In this document: positions 1-8,736 of the stretch, piece by piece
Numbering within the stretch: the stretch's first letter is position 1
Layout: every line of letters begins with the position of its first letter
Source of the DNA: JAQUOT01 sp041651575
Lineage (GTDB): Archaea; Nanobdellota; Nanobdellia; SCGC-AAA011-G17; JAFCDX01
DNA length: 64,000 nucleotides
Direction: 5' to 3'
Assembly (NCBI GenBank): GCA_041651575.1
Contig: JBAZJB010000001.1
Span: 1 to 64,000 of the forward strand
Notes under the pieces: generated by a model
Databases searched by the model: none
What the model was told of the DNA's origin: nothing
The model's input: only the letters and a program-made list of their open reading frames with translations
Program-made: the position numbers and the translations under genes

Positions 1-167
1 AAAAGATTTAAATATATAAATTTTAATCTTATTTGTATGAAAAAGAGTTTGATTGTACTTTCTTTATTATTAATATTAGTAACTCCAATTGTATTTGCTT
101 TTTCAATAAATGATTTTTTATCAAATTTATTTGGAACTAATTCAGATAATACAAGAACTTTAGAAGC
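1..167. repeat. Direct repeat copy A: promoter, leader and N-terminus shared by two surface genes
   Basis: This stretch is identical to 3197-3363 by direct reading. It begins at or before the window edge, so its true left end is unknown. It holds the TATA-like box, the start codon, the signal peptide and the first 43-44 codons. Sequence similarity stops abruptly after the codon for Glu43/Ala44. The two genes are therefore the same at the 5' end and unrelated immediately after it. Confidence 0.95.
7..18 (+). promoter_or_regulatory. TATA-like box, near-leaderless start
   Basis: TTTAAATATATA is centred about 24-25 nt before the ATG at 37. In archaea transcription usually starts about 25 nt downstream of the TATA box, so the mRNA would begin at or next to the start codon. 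No Shine-Dalgarno sequence is visible. The same box recurs at 3203-3214. Confidence 0.65.
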
Positions 168-3100
168 GGTTACTTATTCTTGCATAAAATCAGATGGTTC
201 TAGTTCTAGTTATTGGAATTATAATGTAAAAGGTACCATTAGTAAAATTACAGTAACTAGTTCTTCGTTTGGTTCTAGTACTACAACTCAAGCAATAGGT
301 TCTGATTATTGTCTTAAAGATATTGGGCAAGATACTACAGGTACTCTTTTAGGAGAACATTATTGTGCAAATTCATACACTTTTCAAATTGGTGCTGTAG
401 ATTGTTCTGATTATGGTAAAGTATGTAGTGATGGAAAATGTGTTACATCTTCAACTTCTCCTAGTGGAGGAGGAAGTACAATAACTCCAGTTACTTTATC
501 TTCAACTATTACAACTTCTTGTGTTGGAACTAAATCAAAAGCAACTATATCTTTTAGTAGTGGAAGTGCTCCTAGTAATGGAAAATATAGTATTGATCTT
601 TTTAAAGGAGAAATAAGTAATGCAGATCCTTCTACATCAACATATTATGCTGTAGAAGTAACAGATGATACATCAAAAGCAACCGAAACTTTTACACTTA
701 ATGAATTTAATATAAAAGTAATAGGTCCTGGAGATGTAGCTGGAAATGTACAACCATTATCTCCAAGTTATGCTTTAGAATCTGGACAAAAATATGTTGT
801 TTGGGTATGGAATGGAGCTTTGTCAAATAAAGTAGCATTTACTGCTAAGGACTGTAGTGGAAGTGGAACAACTTCGGCAGAAGCATTTACTGTTACTGAA
901 GATGATTGTGTTAATGCCCCTATTAACGGAGATAGTAATATTGTAAATGGTGTAGTTAGCAGAATAGGAGAATGTGGTTCTGATGGAAAAACTTTAAAAT
1001 TTTGTTATAATAAAAAATTATATACAGAAACTTGTGCATATGGATGTGAGTTAAAATCATATGGGGCTTTTTGTAAAACTAAAATACCTATGTATACTAC
1101 AAATACTTGCTCTTATCTTGCTAGTGACACAGGATACACAAATAGTCAATGTGTAACTTCTCCTACTCAAGAATGTGCTGTGGTAGGTTATGATGTTAAT
1201 CTTGGAAGTGCTGCTGATTGTACTAAATTAGATAAAAAATGTTGTGCAAATACATCTTCAACTTCTCCTAGTGGAGGAGGAAGTACAATAACTCCAGTTA
1301 CTTTATCTTCAACTATTACAACTTCTTGTGTTGGAACTAAATCAAAAGCAACTATATCTTTTAGTAGTGGAAGTGCTCCTAGTAATGGAAAATATAGTAT
1401 TGATCTTTTTAAAGGAGAAATAAGTAATGCAGATCCTTCTACATCAACATATTATGCTGTAGAAGTAACAGATGATACATCAAAAGCAACCGAAACTTTT
1501 ACACTTAATGAATTTAATATAAAAGTAATAGGTCCTGGAGATGTAGCTGGAAATGTACAACCATTATCTCCAAGTTATGCTTTAGAATCTGGACAAAAAT
1601 ATGTTGTTTGGGTATGGAATGGAGCTTTGTCAAATAAAGTAGCATTTACTGCTAAGGACTGTAGTGGAAGTGGATCTAAAGGAGTTTGTACAACAACAAC
1701 TTGTTCAACTTGGACTACTTGTCAAGTTTATAATCCTAGTATAGGGGGGCAACAAATTTGTACAGATACGGCTTGTACTAATCAATTATCTTTAACTAGG
1801 AGTTGTACTCCTTCTTGTACTCCTTCTTGTGCTGGGAAATGTGGTGGTTCAGACGGATGTAGTGGTACTTGTCCAAATACTTGTACTGCTCCTCAGACTT
1901 GTGGTGGTGCAGGTACTGTTAATGTATGTGGAAGTAGTGTAGAATCAAAAACTTGTGTATTAGGATTAGGTGGAGTTATTTGTACAACTGGAAAAATATG
2001 TCTTAATACTAAACTTATTTCTGGATCAAGTGATTATCCAAGTTCATGTTGTTCATCATCTGCAGATTGTGTAACTTCTATTTGTACTCCAGAGCAAACA
2101 CAATGTAGTGGAACTAATTTACAAATATGTACTAATAATGCTTGGATTTTTAATACTGCTTGTCTAAATGGTTGTGTGAATGGAGGATGTAGGCCTGCTT
2201 CTTGTCTTCAATCAGAAACTAATTGTGATGATAATATAGATAATGATTGTAATAATCTTCCAGATTGTTTAGATCCTGCTTGTGCAACTAATATTATGTG
2301 TGCTGTTTGTGATAATGATATTGATGAAGATGGAATTTGTGATGATGAAGATAATTGTATATATATTGAAAATGAAGATCAAGAAGATTGTGATAATGAT
2401 GGAATAGGAGATGGTTGTGATACAACTTGTACTTCTACTTGTACTTTAGCAGATGATGAATGTATGTCTTGTCAAACAAAAGAGAGCATTACAGGACAAT
2501 GTATGGAACCTGCAATAGATTATTCTGATTATACTTGTGATGGTTTAGATGGACAACCATGTTTAGAAAATCAACAATGTACCGGAACAATTGGACAATT
2601 TATTTCTGTAGCTTCATCAGATTCATTAAAATGTTGTATTGGTGGAATTTGTAGTATAACTACTCCTGTAACTGCTCAAACTTCATATGAACAAAGATTA
2701 GGAGATTGTATAGATTCTGAAGGAGATGGAATAGGAACAAGAACCATTTATACTTATGATACAATTACTGGAACTCAATTAAGTTCTACTACAGAACAAT
2801 GTTCCATTGCGACTAGAACAGAAATAACTGAAGAACCAGAATATCAATGTGGGGATGGAGTATGTCATCCATTAGAAGATGGATGGTGTGATAATGATTG
2901 TCCAGGTTTCCCTTGGTATATATTAATGATTTTATTTGTAGTAGTTGTAATTGTTGGAGTTTTCATATATTGGCAATATTATGTATTAAAAAGAGGGTCT
3001 CCAATTTCAAATAAAGAACAAGAAATAAAATTAGAAGCTTATGTTAAAAAACAATTAGCAGATAAAAAATCTGAAATTGATATTAAAGATACTTTAGTTA

Positions 3101-3192
3101 AAAAGGGTTGGAAGAAAAACCAATTAGATTATATTTTCAAAAAAATAAGAGCCCAACAAAAGGCTAAATTAGATTTAGCTTCTAAAAAATAA
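37..3192 (+). CDS. Cysteine-rich membrane-anchored surface protein with internal duplication
   Basis: A 1051-residue secreted protein of unknown function. Residues 1-21 form a signal peptide. The extracellular part is very rich in cysteine and Ser/Thr. It contains two identical copies of an Ig-like module (about residues 137-277 and 406-546), each preceded by a Ser/Gly linker. A DxDxDG-type calcium-binding stretch resembling thrombospondin type 3 repeats lies near residues 760-800. A single transmembrane helix (about 967-990) is followed by a basic cytoplasmic tail ending in a helical KKGW-type segment often seen in DPANN proteins. The architecture, anchored outside with a small inner tail, suggests a surface adhesin or receptor, but no enzymatic motif is visible. 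Its promoter and leader are identical to those of the next gene. Confidence 0.85.
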   Translation: MKKSLIVLSLLLILVTPIVFAFSINDFLSNLFGTNSDNTRTLEAVTYSCIKSDGSSSSYWNYNVKGTISKITVTSSSFGSSTTTQAIGSDYCLKDIGQDTTGTLLGEHYCANSYTFQIGAVDCSDYGKVCSDGKCVTSSTSPSGGGSTITPVTLSSTITTSCVGTKSKATISFSSGSAPSNGKYSIDLFKGEISNADPSTSTYYAVEVTDDTSKATETFTLNEFNIKVIGPGDVAGNVQPLSPSYALESGQKYVVWVWNGALSNKVAFTAKDCSGSGTTSAEAFTVTEDDCVNAPINGDSNIVNGVVSRIGECGSDGKTLKFCYNKKLYTETCAYGCELKSYGAFCKTKIPMYTTNTCSYLASDTGYTNSQCVTSPTQECAVVGYDVNLGSAADCTKLDKKCCANTSSTSPSGGGSTITPVTLSSTITTSCVGTKSKATISFSSGSAPSNGKYSIDLFKGEISNADPSTSTYYAVEVTDDTSKATETFTLNEFNIKVIGPGDVAGNVQPLSPSYALESGQKYVVWVWNGALSNKVAFTAKDCSGSGSKGVCTTTTCSTWTTCQVYNPSIGGQQICTDTACTNQLSLTRSCTPSCTPSCAGKCGGSDGCSGTCPNTCTAPQTCGGAGTVNVCGSSVESKTCVLGLGGVICTTGKICLNTKLISGSSDYPSSCCSSSADCVTSICTPEQTQCSGTNLQICTNNAWIFNTACLNGCVNGGCRPASCLQSETNCDDNIDNDCNNLPDCLDPACATNIMCAVCDNDIDEDGICDDEDNCIYIENEDQEDCDNDGIGDGCDTTCTSTCTLADDECMSCQTKESITGQCMEPAIDYSDYTCDGLDGQPCLENQQCTGTIGQFISVASSDSLKCCIGGICSITTPVTAQTSYEQRLGDCIDSEGDGIGTRTIYTYDTITGTQLSSTTEQCSIATRTEITEEPEYQCGDGVCHPLEDGWCDNDCPGFPWYILMILFVVVVIVGVFIYWQYYVLKRGSPISNKEQEIKLEAYVKKQLADKKSEIDIKDTLVKKGWKKNQLDYIFKKIRAQQKAKLDLASKK
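444..867 (+). repeat. Exact 424-bp direct repeat, copy 1
   Basis: Identical base for base to 1251-1674, offset 807 bp (269 codons, so frame is kept). It encodes the Gly/Ser linker plus an Ig-like module. Perfect identity at synonymous sites means a recent duplication or gene conversion, or an assembly artefact. Confidence 0.95.
1251..1674 (+). repeat. Exact 424-bp direct repeat, copy 2
   Basis: Second copy of the repeat at 444-867, in the same gene and reading frame. The intervening 383 bp encode a different cysteine-rich segment. Confidence 0.95.
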
Positions 3193-3196
3193 AAAC

Positions 3197-3363
3197 AAAA
3201 GATTTAAATATATAAATTTTAATCTTATTTGTATGAAAAAGAGTTTGATTGTACTTTCTTTATTATTAATATTAGTAACTCCAATTGTATTTGCTTTTTC
3301 AATAAATGATTTTTTATCAAATTTATTTGGAACTAATTCAGATAATACAAGAACTTTAGAAGC
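3197..3363. repeat. Direct repeat copy B: promoter, leader and N-terminus
   Basis: Identical to 1-167 (offset 3196). It starts 4 bp after the stop codon of the upstream gene and ends inside codon 44 of the downstream gene. It carries a TATA-like box at 3203-3214. Confidence 0.95.
3203..3214 (+). promoter_or_regulatory. TATA-like box, near-leaderless start
   Basis: Same TTTAAATATATA box as at 7-18, about 24-25 nt before the ATG at 3233. The second surface gene therefore has its own copy of the promoter and need not be read through from the first. Confidence 0.6.
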
Positions 3364-5383
3364 TACAACTTTCTCAAATAGAGCTTCTTGCACAAAAACA
3401 GATGGTTCAAATGTTAATTATTGGAATTTAGATATTCAAGGAAAGATTGATGCAAAAAATAGTTTGGGAAGATCTTTATTTACTCCAACTACTGGTTGGG
3501 ATTATTGTGAATCTGGAGATAATACAAATATTTTAATTGAATGGTATTGTAATGGAATTTATTCTACTTCCAGTAAAGTAGATTGTTCTCAATATGGTAA
3601 AAAATGCTTTGGTGGAAAATGTGTTAATTCATCAATACCTGCGGTTAACGTTTGCGTAGATTCTGATAATGGAAAAAATTATAATATTCAAGGAAATGTT
3701 AAAGATACTTTGGGAGCAGTTTATTATGATGGTTGTTCTGATCAAACTTTATATCCAAATCGTTTAGCAGAAGCTTATTGTTCTGGTGGAAATGTTGCTT
3801 GGGATTATTATACTTGTCCAAATGGTTGTGAAAATGGAGCTTGTAAAACTTCAAGTCCAACTTCTTGTACTGTTTTGTTGAAAAATTCTAATGAAGGAGT
3901 AGCTATTTCAACTCCTGTAGGAGTTTGTTTTGAATCTTGTCATGAAAATAAAATGGATAAATTTATGATAACAAAAGTAAATTGGAATACTAAAAAAATA
4001 AATATTAAAATTTTAAGCGTTGGAGATGAATATACAGATATTGCTTTTACACCAAATGTACCAACAACAATACAAGATATAGATTCAAAATTAGTATTAA
4101 ATATAGGAACAACTAGTATAACATTAACTAAAAAAGTAGAATGTTTAACTACAACTACTTGTATAGAAGATTCTTATTCTATAAATTTAAAGAAAGATAA
4201 AAGTATTCAATCTGTAGTTGGGATTGGTGGTCTTACTTATCATCATTTAAGTAATTTATTAGCAAAACAAATTTGGGTTGATGCAGAAGGAAATAATAAG
4301 GGAAATTATGATTACAAACAAACAATTAATTTTAATCCTGTTTCTGGTAAATTAGTTTATGAAGCAGATCCAAATAGACCTGGAAAACCTGTAGATTATT
4401 ATTTATTTTTTGATAATAGTCTTTTAAAATTTGCATGGAATTATACTTTAGATATTGTTGGTTCAAACATTAAAATAAAAGATGCAGCAGATATAGAAGG
4501 TAATAAGTTAATTATACTTGGAAGAGAGTATACAATTATAGATGCTTTAATGAGTAGTAATAATTATGGTTCACTTGATAAAATTACTTTATTAGCAGGC
4601 GCACGTAAAATTGTTTTAGAAGATGGAAAAGAAGTTGAAGTTAATAATGTAAAAATTACAGGTACTTTGGTAACAAAAAAACTTCCAAGTGGATTAGACC
4701 AAATTACTATAACCTATGCCCCAGTAGATAAAACAAGATTAAAAGTAGGAGAATCTATTGAAGACCCTGTATTTGGTGCTTTTGAAATTTCTTTTGATAG
4801 TATGAATCAACAAACACAAACAGCAAAAGTTTCTATTAAATCTTCTTGTAGTCAAGGAGAAACTACTTGTCAATATACTCAAGTTACTTGTCCTGCATGG
4901 TCGTCTTGTATATCCGGAAGTCAATATTGTACTGCAACAATGTGTTCGGCTCTTAAAAAAACTTGTACAAGTCAGTGTACTGTAACCTCTTATACTCCTG
5001 CTCTTAATACTTTTTGTGGAACTAAAATGGTTACAACTAATTGTAGAACTAGATTAGCTAAACAAGGTACTTTAACTTGTGCTGCAGGTAAAACTTGTAT
5101 TGGTAACATTTGTAAAAGGATAAAATTTGAGTCTGGAGATAATGAAATTATAGAATTACCTGATAGAACAACAATAATGAGTTTGATAAGACTCCTTCAA
5201 GGAGGAGTTATGACTGAAAGCGATTGTATTGATGTACATGGTTTTAATTTAAATTTATGTAATGATGTGGCGGGTTCAGATAATATTCTAACTAAAAGTG
5301 AAGCAGAAGCTGCTAAAAAATGTATTGAAGATCAAATAACTGGAACTCCTTTATCACAATTATCTTCAGTTTGTTTTGAATAA
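3233..5383 (+). CDS. Cysteine-rich secreted protein carrying S-layer-derived segments
   Basis: A 716-residue secreted protein with the same 21-residue signal peptide and first 43 residues as the upstream gene. A cysteine-rich N-terminal third is followed by two blocks that clearly match the S-layer protein at 19449: a GDEYTDI-type block near residue 261 (S-layer about residue 488) and a LLAKQIW-to-DPVFGAF block from about residue 341 to 520 (S-layer about 109-385, with an insert missing). The block order is reversed relative to the S-layer protein. A Cys-rich tail ends in an EF-hand-like or dockerin-like LTKSEAEAAKKC segment. Unlike its neighbour it has no C-terminal transmembrane helix. It may sit within or attach to the S-layer; that is inference. 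Confidence 0.85.
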   Translation: MKKSLIVLSLLLILVTPIVFAFSINDFLSNLFGTNSDNTRTLEATTFSNRASCTKTDGSNVNYWNLDIQGKIDAKNSLGRSLFTPTTGWDYCESGDNTNILIEWYCNGIYSTSSKVDCSQYGKKCFGGKCVNSSIPAVNVCVDSDNGKNYNIQGNVKDTLGAVYYDGCSDQTLYPNRLAEAYCSGGNVAWDYYTCPNGCENGACKTSSPTSCTVLLKNSNEGVAISTPVGVCFESCHENKMDKFMITKVNWNTKKINIKILSVGDEYTDIAFTPNVPTTIQDIDSKLVLNIGTTSITLTKKVECLTTTTCIEDSYSINLKKDKSIQSVVGIGGLTYHHLSNLLAKQIWVDAEGNNKGNYDYKQTINFNPVSGKLVYEADPNRPGKPVDYYLFFDNSLLKFAWNYTLDIVGSNIKIKDAADIEGNKLIILGREYTIIDALMSSNNYGSLDKITLLAGARKIVLEDGKEVEVNNVKITGTLVTKKLPSGLDQITITYAPVDKTRLKVGESIEDPVFGAFEISFDSMNQQTQTAKVSIKSSCSQGETTCQYTQVTCPAWSSCISGSQYCTATMCSALKKTCTSQCTVTSYTPALNTFCGTKMVTTNCRTRLAKQGTLTCAAGKTCIGNICKRIKFESGDNEIIELPDRTTIMSLIRLLQGGVMTESDCIDVHGFNLNLCNDVAGSDNILTKSEAEAAKKCIEDQITGTPLSQLSSVCFE

Positions 5384-5422
5384 AAACAAAACCTTTTTAA
5401 TATATCAAAATTCTAAGAAGTT

Positions 5423-6013
5423 ATGTCAAAAATAAAATTATATGCAAAAAAAACTTTTGATTTTATTTGGTATGAAGATAGTGTTGCTTCATGGATTGTA
5501 AATGTTATTCTTGCATTTTTAATTGTAAAATTTTTAATATATCCAGGATTAGGTTTAATTTTAGGTACAAGTTATCCTGTTGTTGCGGTTGTATCGTCTA
5601 GCATGGAGCATAATTCTAATTTTGAAACTTGGTGGGAAGCTAATTCAAATTGGTATGAAAATATTAATATTAGTAAAGAACAATTTGAAAGTTATTCTTT
5701 TAAAAATGGTTTTAATAAAGGAGATATTATGGTGTTGGTTGGAGTTAAACCAGAAAAAATTAAACTCGGACAAGTGGCAGTTTTTCAAGGTTCTTTAAGA
5801 GATCCTATAATTCATAGAATTGTAAAAGTATATAATGAAAATAATCAGATATTTATTCAAACCAAAGGAGATAATAATGCTGATTCAAGATCAGATGAAT
5901 TAAAAACTTCTTCAAATGCAGTTTATGGAAGAGCTTTATTTAAAATTCCTTGGTTAGGATATGTAAAAATACTGTTTGTTGATTTAATTAATGTTGTAAA
6001 GAATATAATCTAG
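5423..6013 (+). CDS. Signal peptidase I, archaeal/eukaryotic S26B type
   Basis: A 196-residue membrane protease that removes Sec signal peptides, as needed for the many secreted proteins nearby. An N-terminal transmembrane helix (about 24-45) is followed by the VSSSMEHN box, whose Ser60 matches the catalytic serine of the S26 family. His131 in the IIHRI motif takes the place of the general base; S26B enzymes use His where bacterial enzymes use Lys. The TKGDNN motif follows near residue 150. About 35 extracellular residues between Ser60 and the GDIMVL motif are longer than in minimal homologues. A C-terminal hydrophobic segment may be a second membrane contact. A TATA-like AT-rich box 25-30 nt upstream suggests a near-leaderless transcript. 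Confidence 0.92.
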   Translation: MSKIKLYAKKTFDFIWYEDSVASWIVNVILAFLIVKFLIYPGLGLILGTSYPVVAVVSSSMEHNSNFETWWEANSNWYENINISKEQFESYSFKNGFNKGDIMVLVGVKPEKIKLGQVAVFQGSLRDPIIHRIVKVYNENNQIFIQTKGDNNADSRSDELKTSSNAVYGRALFKIPWLGYVKILFVDLINVVKNII

Positions 6014-6054
6014 TTACAAAACATTTAAATAGGAGTAAAGTTCAAAAATTAGAA

Positions 6055-6363
6055 ATGTTTTTTTGTCCAAAATGCTCGGCAATTTTAGTTCCTGAACAAG
6101 GAGCAAGAAAAACTAAACTTGTATGTTCTTGTGGATATGTTTCTAAAGAGAAAGAAGCTGTTATTAAAGAAGAAGTTAAAACCAAAGAGATAGAAATCAA
6201 GCAAAGAAAAATAACTCTTCCTAAAACCAAAGCAAAATGCCCTAAATGTGGAAATAAAGAGGCATATTATTGGTTACAACAAACAAGAGCAGCTGACGAA
6301 GGAGAAACAAGATTCTTTGAATGTGCTAATTCTAAATGCACATATAGGTGGCGTGAGTATTAA
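6055..6363 (+). CDS. tfs: Transcription factor S (TFIIS/RPB9-like), RNA polymerase cleavage factor
   Basis: A 102-residue two-zinc-ribbon protein. The N-terminal ribbon has CPKC (residues 4-7) and a later CSCGY. The C-terminal ribbon starts with CPKCGN and ends ECANSKCTYRWREY. Between them the RAADEGET loop holds the acidic Asp-Glu pair that, in TFS/TFIIS, enters the polymerase funnel and stimulates cleavage of backtracked RNA. Length is normal for archaeal TFS. The stop codon is followed after one base by the ATG of the OB-fold gene, so the two are probably cotranscribed and translationally coupled. Confidence 0.95.
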   Translation: MFFCPKCSAILVPEQGARKTKLVCSCGYVSKEKEAVIKEEVKTKEIEIKQRKITLPKTKAKCPKCGNKEAYYWLQQTRAADEGETRFFECANSKCTYRWREY

Positions 6364-6364
6364 A

Positions 6365-6649
6365 ATGTTTATAGAAAAACAAATAAGAAATATTGAGGAT
6401 ATTGATTCTAGAATTATGACTGCAGGTTTTGTAGTTAACAAAGAAGAAAATAATTTTATTTTAGAAGATAATAGTTCACAACTAAAAGTTATTTTTGATA
6501 ATACTACAAATATAATTAATATTGGAGACTATGTAAGAGTATTTGGAAATATATTACATGGAGAAGATATAACTTTACAAGCTCAAATAATACAAAATTT
6601 AAATAATATTGACAAAAAACTGCATCAGAAGTTACTAATGAGATTATAA
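6365..6649 (+). CDS. Small OB-fold nucleic-acid-binding protein
   Basis: A 94-residue protein. An in-frame upstream start at 6248 lies inside tfs; the ATG at 6365, one base after the tfs stop, is preferred. The pattern of alternating hydrophobic strands (AGFVVNKEE, FILEDNSSQLKVIFD, IGDYVRVFGNIL, ITLQAQIIQNL) is that of an OB fold of the RPA/tRNA-anticodon type. There are no zinc ligands. Its neighbours (TFS upstream, PCNA two genes downstream) fit a role in single-stranded DNA or RNA binding during transcription or replication. A precise partner cannot be assigned. Confidence 0.75.
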   Translation: MFIEKQIRNIEDIDSRIMTAGFVVNKEENNFILEDNSSQLKVIFDNTTNIINIGDYVRVFGNILHGEDITLQAQIIQNLNNIDKKLHQKLLMRL

Positions 6650-6683
6650 AAAGATTTATATATTCTTTATATTTTAAATTTAT

Positions 6684-7115
6684 ATGGCTGATTTAATAAT
6701 ATTGCCAGTAATCACATTAGGGGTGATACTTGGATTGTATGAATTATTTGCTATTCATGCAGATATGAATTTTAGAGGTTCACATTGGCTAGGTCATGGA
6801 TTGCATGCAGTTATTTTTATGATAGTAGCTTTATTTGCTGTAATGAATGTTGAATTTTTCTTGGAAATTACTGGTTTAGGCAATATGGGAATTCCTTATA
6901 TAACAAATCCTTTGGTTTTAAGAATTTTAATAGGTTTAATTTTGAATATTAAAATGCATTCGACTTCAGCAGTTGTTCATGGTGGAGGATTAGCAGCAAG
7001 AGGAATGGCAGAACATTGGACACATACAACAATAATCACTATTTTAGTAATAATAATGCCTTATGTATGGCCTTTCTTATCTCCAATCGTACCTAGTTAT
7101 TTGGGTGGCGGTTAA
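6684..7115 (+). CDS. Conserved multi-pass membrane protein of unknown function, histidine-containing
   Basis: A 143-residue integral membrane protein with about four hydrophobic helices (roughly 3-22, 40-63, 82-98 and 116-140). Several His residues lie at helix ends or within membrane segments (AIHAD, SHWLGHGLHA, KMHSTSAVVHGGG, EHWTHTT). That arrangement could bind a metal or haem, but no known family motif is recognised. A TATA-like AT-rich stretch lies 25-30 nt upstream of the ATG, so it probably starts its own transcript. Confidence 0.75.
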   Translation: MADLIILPVITLGVILGLYELFAIHADMNFRGSHWLGHGLHAVIFMIVALFAVMNVEFFLEITGLGNMGIPYITNPLVLRILIGLILNIKMHSTSAVVHGGGLAARGMAEHWTHTTIITILVIIMPYVWPFLSPIVPSYLGGG

Positions 7116-7176
7116 GTATATACTAAAAATACAAAATCTATTTATATAAGAAAATTTCAGTTTTTATGGGGTTTAA

Positions 7177-7914
7177 ATGAAATTAATATTAGACGACTCA
7201 AGATATTTAAGAGAACCAATAAATATAATTTCTGAATTAGTTAATGAAGTTAAATTTAAATTACATAAAGATAGAATTGAATTAATTGCAATGGATCCTG
7301 CTAATGTAGCAATGGTAGTTCTAAATATACTAAGTCCTTCTTTTTCAGAATATACAGTTAATGGAGAAGAGATTGCAGTTAATTTGGATAATTTAAAAAA
7401 TATTTTAAAAAGAGCAAAACCTTCTGATTCTGTAATTCTTGAATTAAAAGATAATAAATTACAAATAGATTTCAAAGGAGAATCTAATAGATCATTTACT
7501 TTGGCTTTAATAGATTTACATACACAAACTCAAAAAGTTCCTGAATTAGATTTCGATGCAAAAATAAGAACAAATACTTTAATTTTTAATGAAGCTATTG
7601 AAGATATGTCTGTTGTTTCAGATTCAGTTAATTTCCTGGTAAAAGATAATAATTTTATTATGAAAACAGAAGGAAATTTTTCTAATGCTCATTCAGAAAT
7701 ACAAAATACCAAAGAAACTTCTGTGGAAGCAAAAGAAAATAATATTAAATCAAAATATTCTCTTGAATATCTTAAAAAAATTGCTAAAGGTTCAAAATTA
7801 AGCAATGATGTTTTTATCCAATTCAGTAAAGATTATCCTTTAAAAATAGATTATACTATTAAAGATAAAGTTAGTCTTTCATTTTTATTAGCTCCAAGAG
7901 TAAGCAATGATTAA
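7177..7914 (+). CDS. pcn: DNA polymerase sliding clamp (PCNA)
   Basis: A 245-residue protein of the usual PCNA length. The N-terminal half carries the typical clamp sequence (IELIAMDPANVAMVVL near residues 35-50 and a basic inner-helix face). The second domain includes the SVNFLVKDNNFIMKTEG strand pair and the C-terminal SLEYLKKIAKGSKLS helix, followed by the PLKIDYTIKDKVSLSFLLAPRV strands. As a homotrimeric ring it would tether replicative polymerases, FEN1 and ligase to DNA. A single copy is visible. The start is the only ATG near the TATA-like TTTATATAAG at about 7141-7150. Confidence 0.97.
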   Translation: MKLILDDSRYLREPINIISELVNEVKFKLHKDRIELIAMDPANVAMVVLNILSPSFSEYTVNGEEIAVNLDNLKNILKRAKPSDSVILELKDNKLQIDFKGESNRSFTLALIDLHTQTQKVPELDFDAKIRTNTLIFNEAIEDMSVVSDSVNFLVKDNNFIMKTEGNFSNAHSEIQNTKETSVEAKENNIKSKYSLEYLKKIAKGSKLSNDVFIQFSKDYPLKIDYTIKDKVSLSFLLAPRVSND

Positions 7915-7944
7915 ATTTATAAATTCTTAAATTTTATAGTTTAT

Positions 7945-8736
7945 ATGTCAAAAAGAGGTCAGATAACTATATTTATGGTTCTAGGTTTTGTAATTTTAAT
8001 TGTAATTTTATTATTATTTTTCTTACAAGAGTCTTTAACAGAAACAATTTATGGAACAAAACCAATGCTTGATAAAAAACTTGCTTCTATAAAAGAAGAG
8101 ATGCAAGATTGTATTACTGATTTGTCTAATTCTGCGATAATGCAAATGGGTAATCAAGGAGGGACTTTAACTCCAACAAATTATATGTTATTCAAAGGAG
8201 AAAAAATTTCTTATTTATGTTTTGATTTTCCAGTAACTGTTATAGATCCTACTACAGGAAAACGTAAAATTGGTTGCGAAAACCAAATGTTAGTAAGAAA
8301 CAAAATGGAAAAAGAATTAAATGATTACGTAAAAGGACAATTCAATACCTGTTTTGATATTAATGCGTTTAGAAGTTCTTATTATAATTTAATTGCAGGA
8401 AAATTTGAGATTAATATTACAATAGAAGATGATTTGGTAAAGTATGAAATAACTTATCCAATAACTCTTGAAAGAAAAGATGTAAAAGTTTCTTTTGAAG
8501 GACTTGATTTTTCACAAGAAACTTCTTTAGGAGAAATACAAAATTCAGTAAATGATATTTTAGAGTTTGAATCTACTTTTGGAGAATTTGATAATGTAGG
8601 ATATACTTTATTAAAACAAAGCAAGGTAGAAGTGTTTAGGACAGATTTGTATCCTGATTCAATTTATACAGTTACAACTCCAGGTATGAAATATAAATTA
8701 CAATTTGCAATTAAAGGAGTAGATACTCATGTTTAA
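7945..8736 (+). CDS. Pilin-like membrane-anchored protein, cassette 1
   Basis: A 263-residue protein beginning SKRGQITIF followed by a hydrophobic helix (about 8-28). This short basic, Gly-Gln, then hydrophobic arrangement resembles archaeal class III (type IV pilin-like) signal sequences, common in DPANN genomes. The rest is an extracellular domain with a few Cys. It is a clear paralogue of the gene at 12088: both have the CIT/CVE start of the domain, an MGNQGG/IGNQGG motif near residue 70, and the same PDSIY/PDRVY C-terminal strand. Its last 8 bases overlap the next gene, pointing to coupled translation of the pair. Whether it forms a filament cannot be seen from sequence. Confidence 0.8.
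   Translation: MSKRGQITIFMVLGFVILIVILLLFFLQESLTETIYGTKPMLDKKLASIKEEMQDCITDLSNSAIMQMGNQGGTLTPTNYMLFKGEKISYLCFDFPVTVIDPTTGKRKIGCENQMLVRNKMEKELNDYVKGQFNTCFDINAFRSSYYNLIAGKFEINITIEDDLVKYEITYPITLERKDVKVSFEGLDFSQETSLGEIQNSVNDILEFESTFGEFDNVGYTLLKQSKVEVFRTDLYPDSIYTVTTPGMKYKLQFAIKGVDTHV

Noticed and set aside
6248..6364. Longer start for the OB-fold gene
   Set aside because: This would overlap tfs by 116 bases; the ATG at 6365 fits the OB fold and the one-base junction seen elsewhere.
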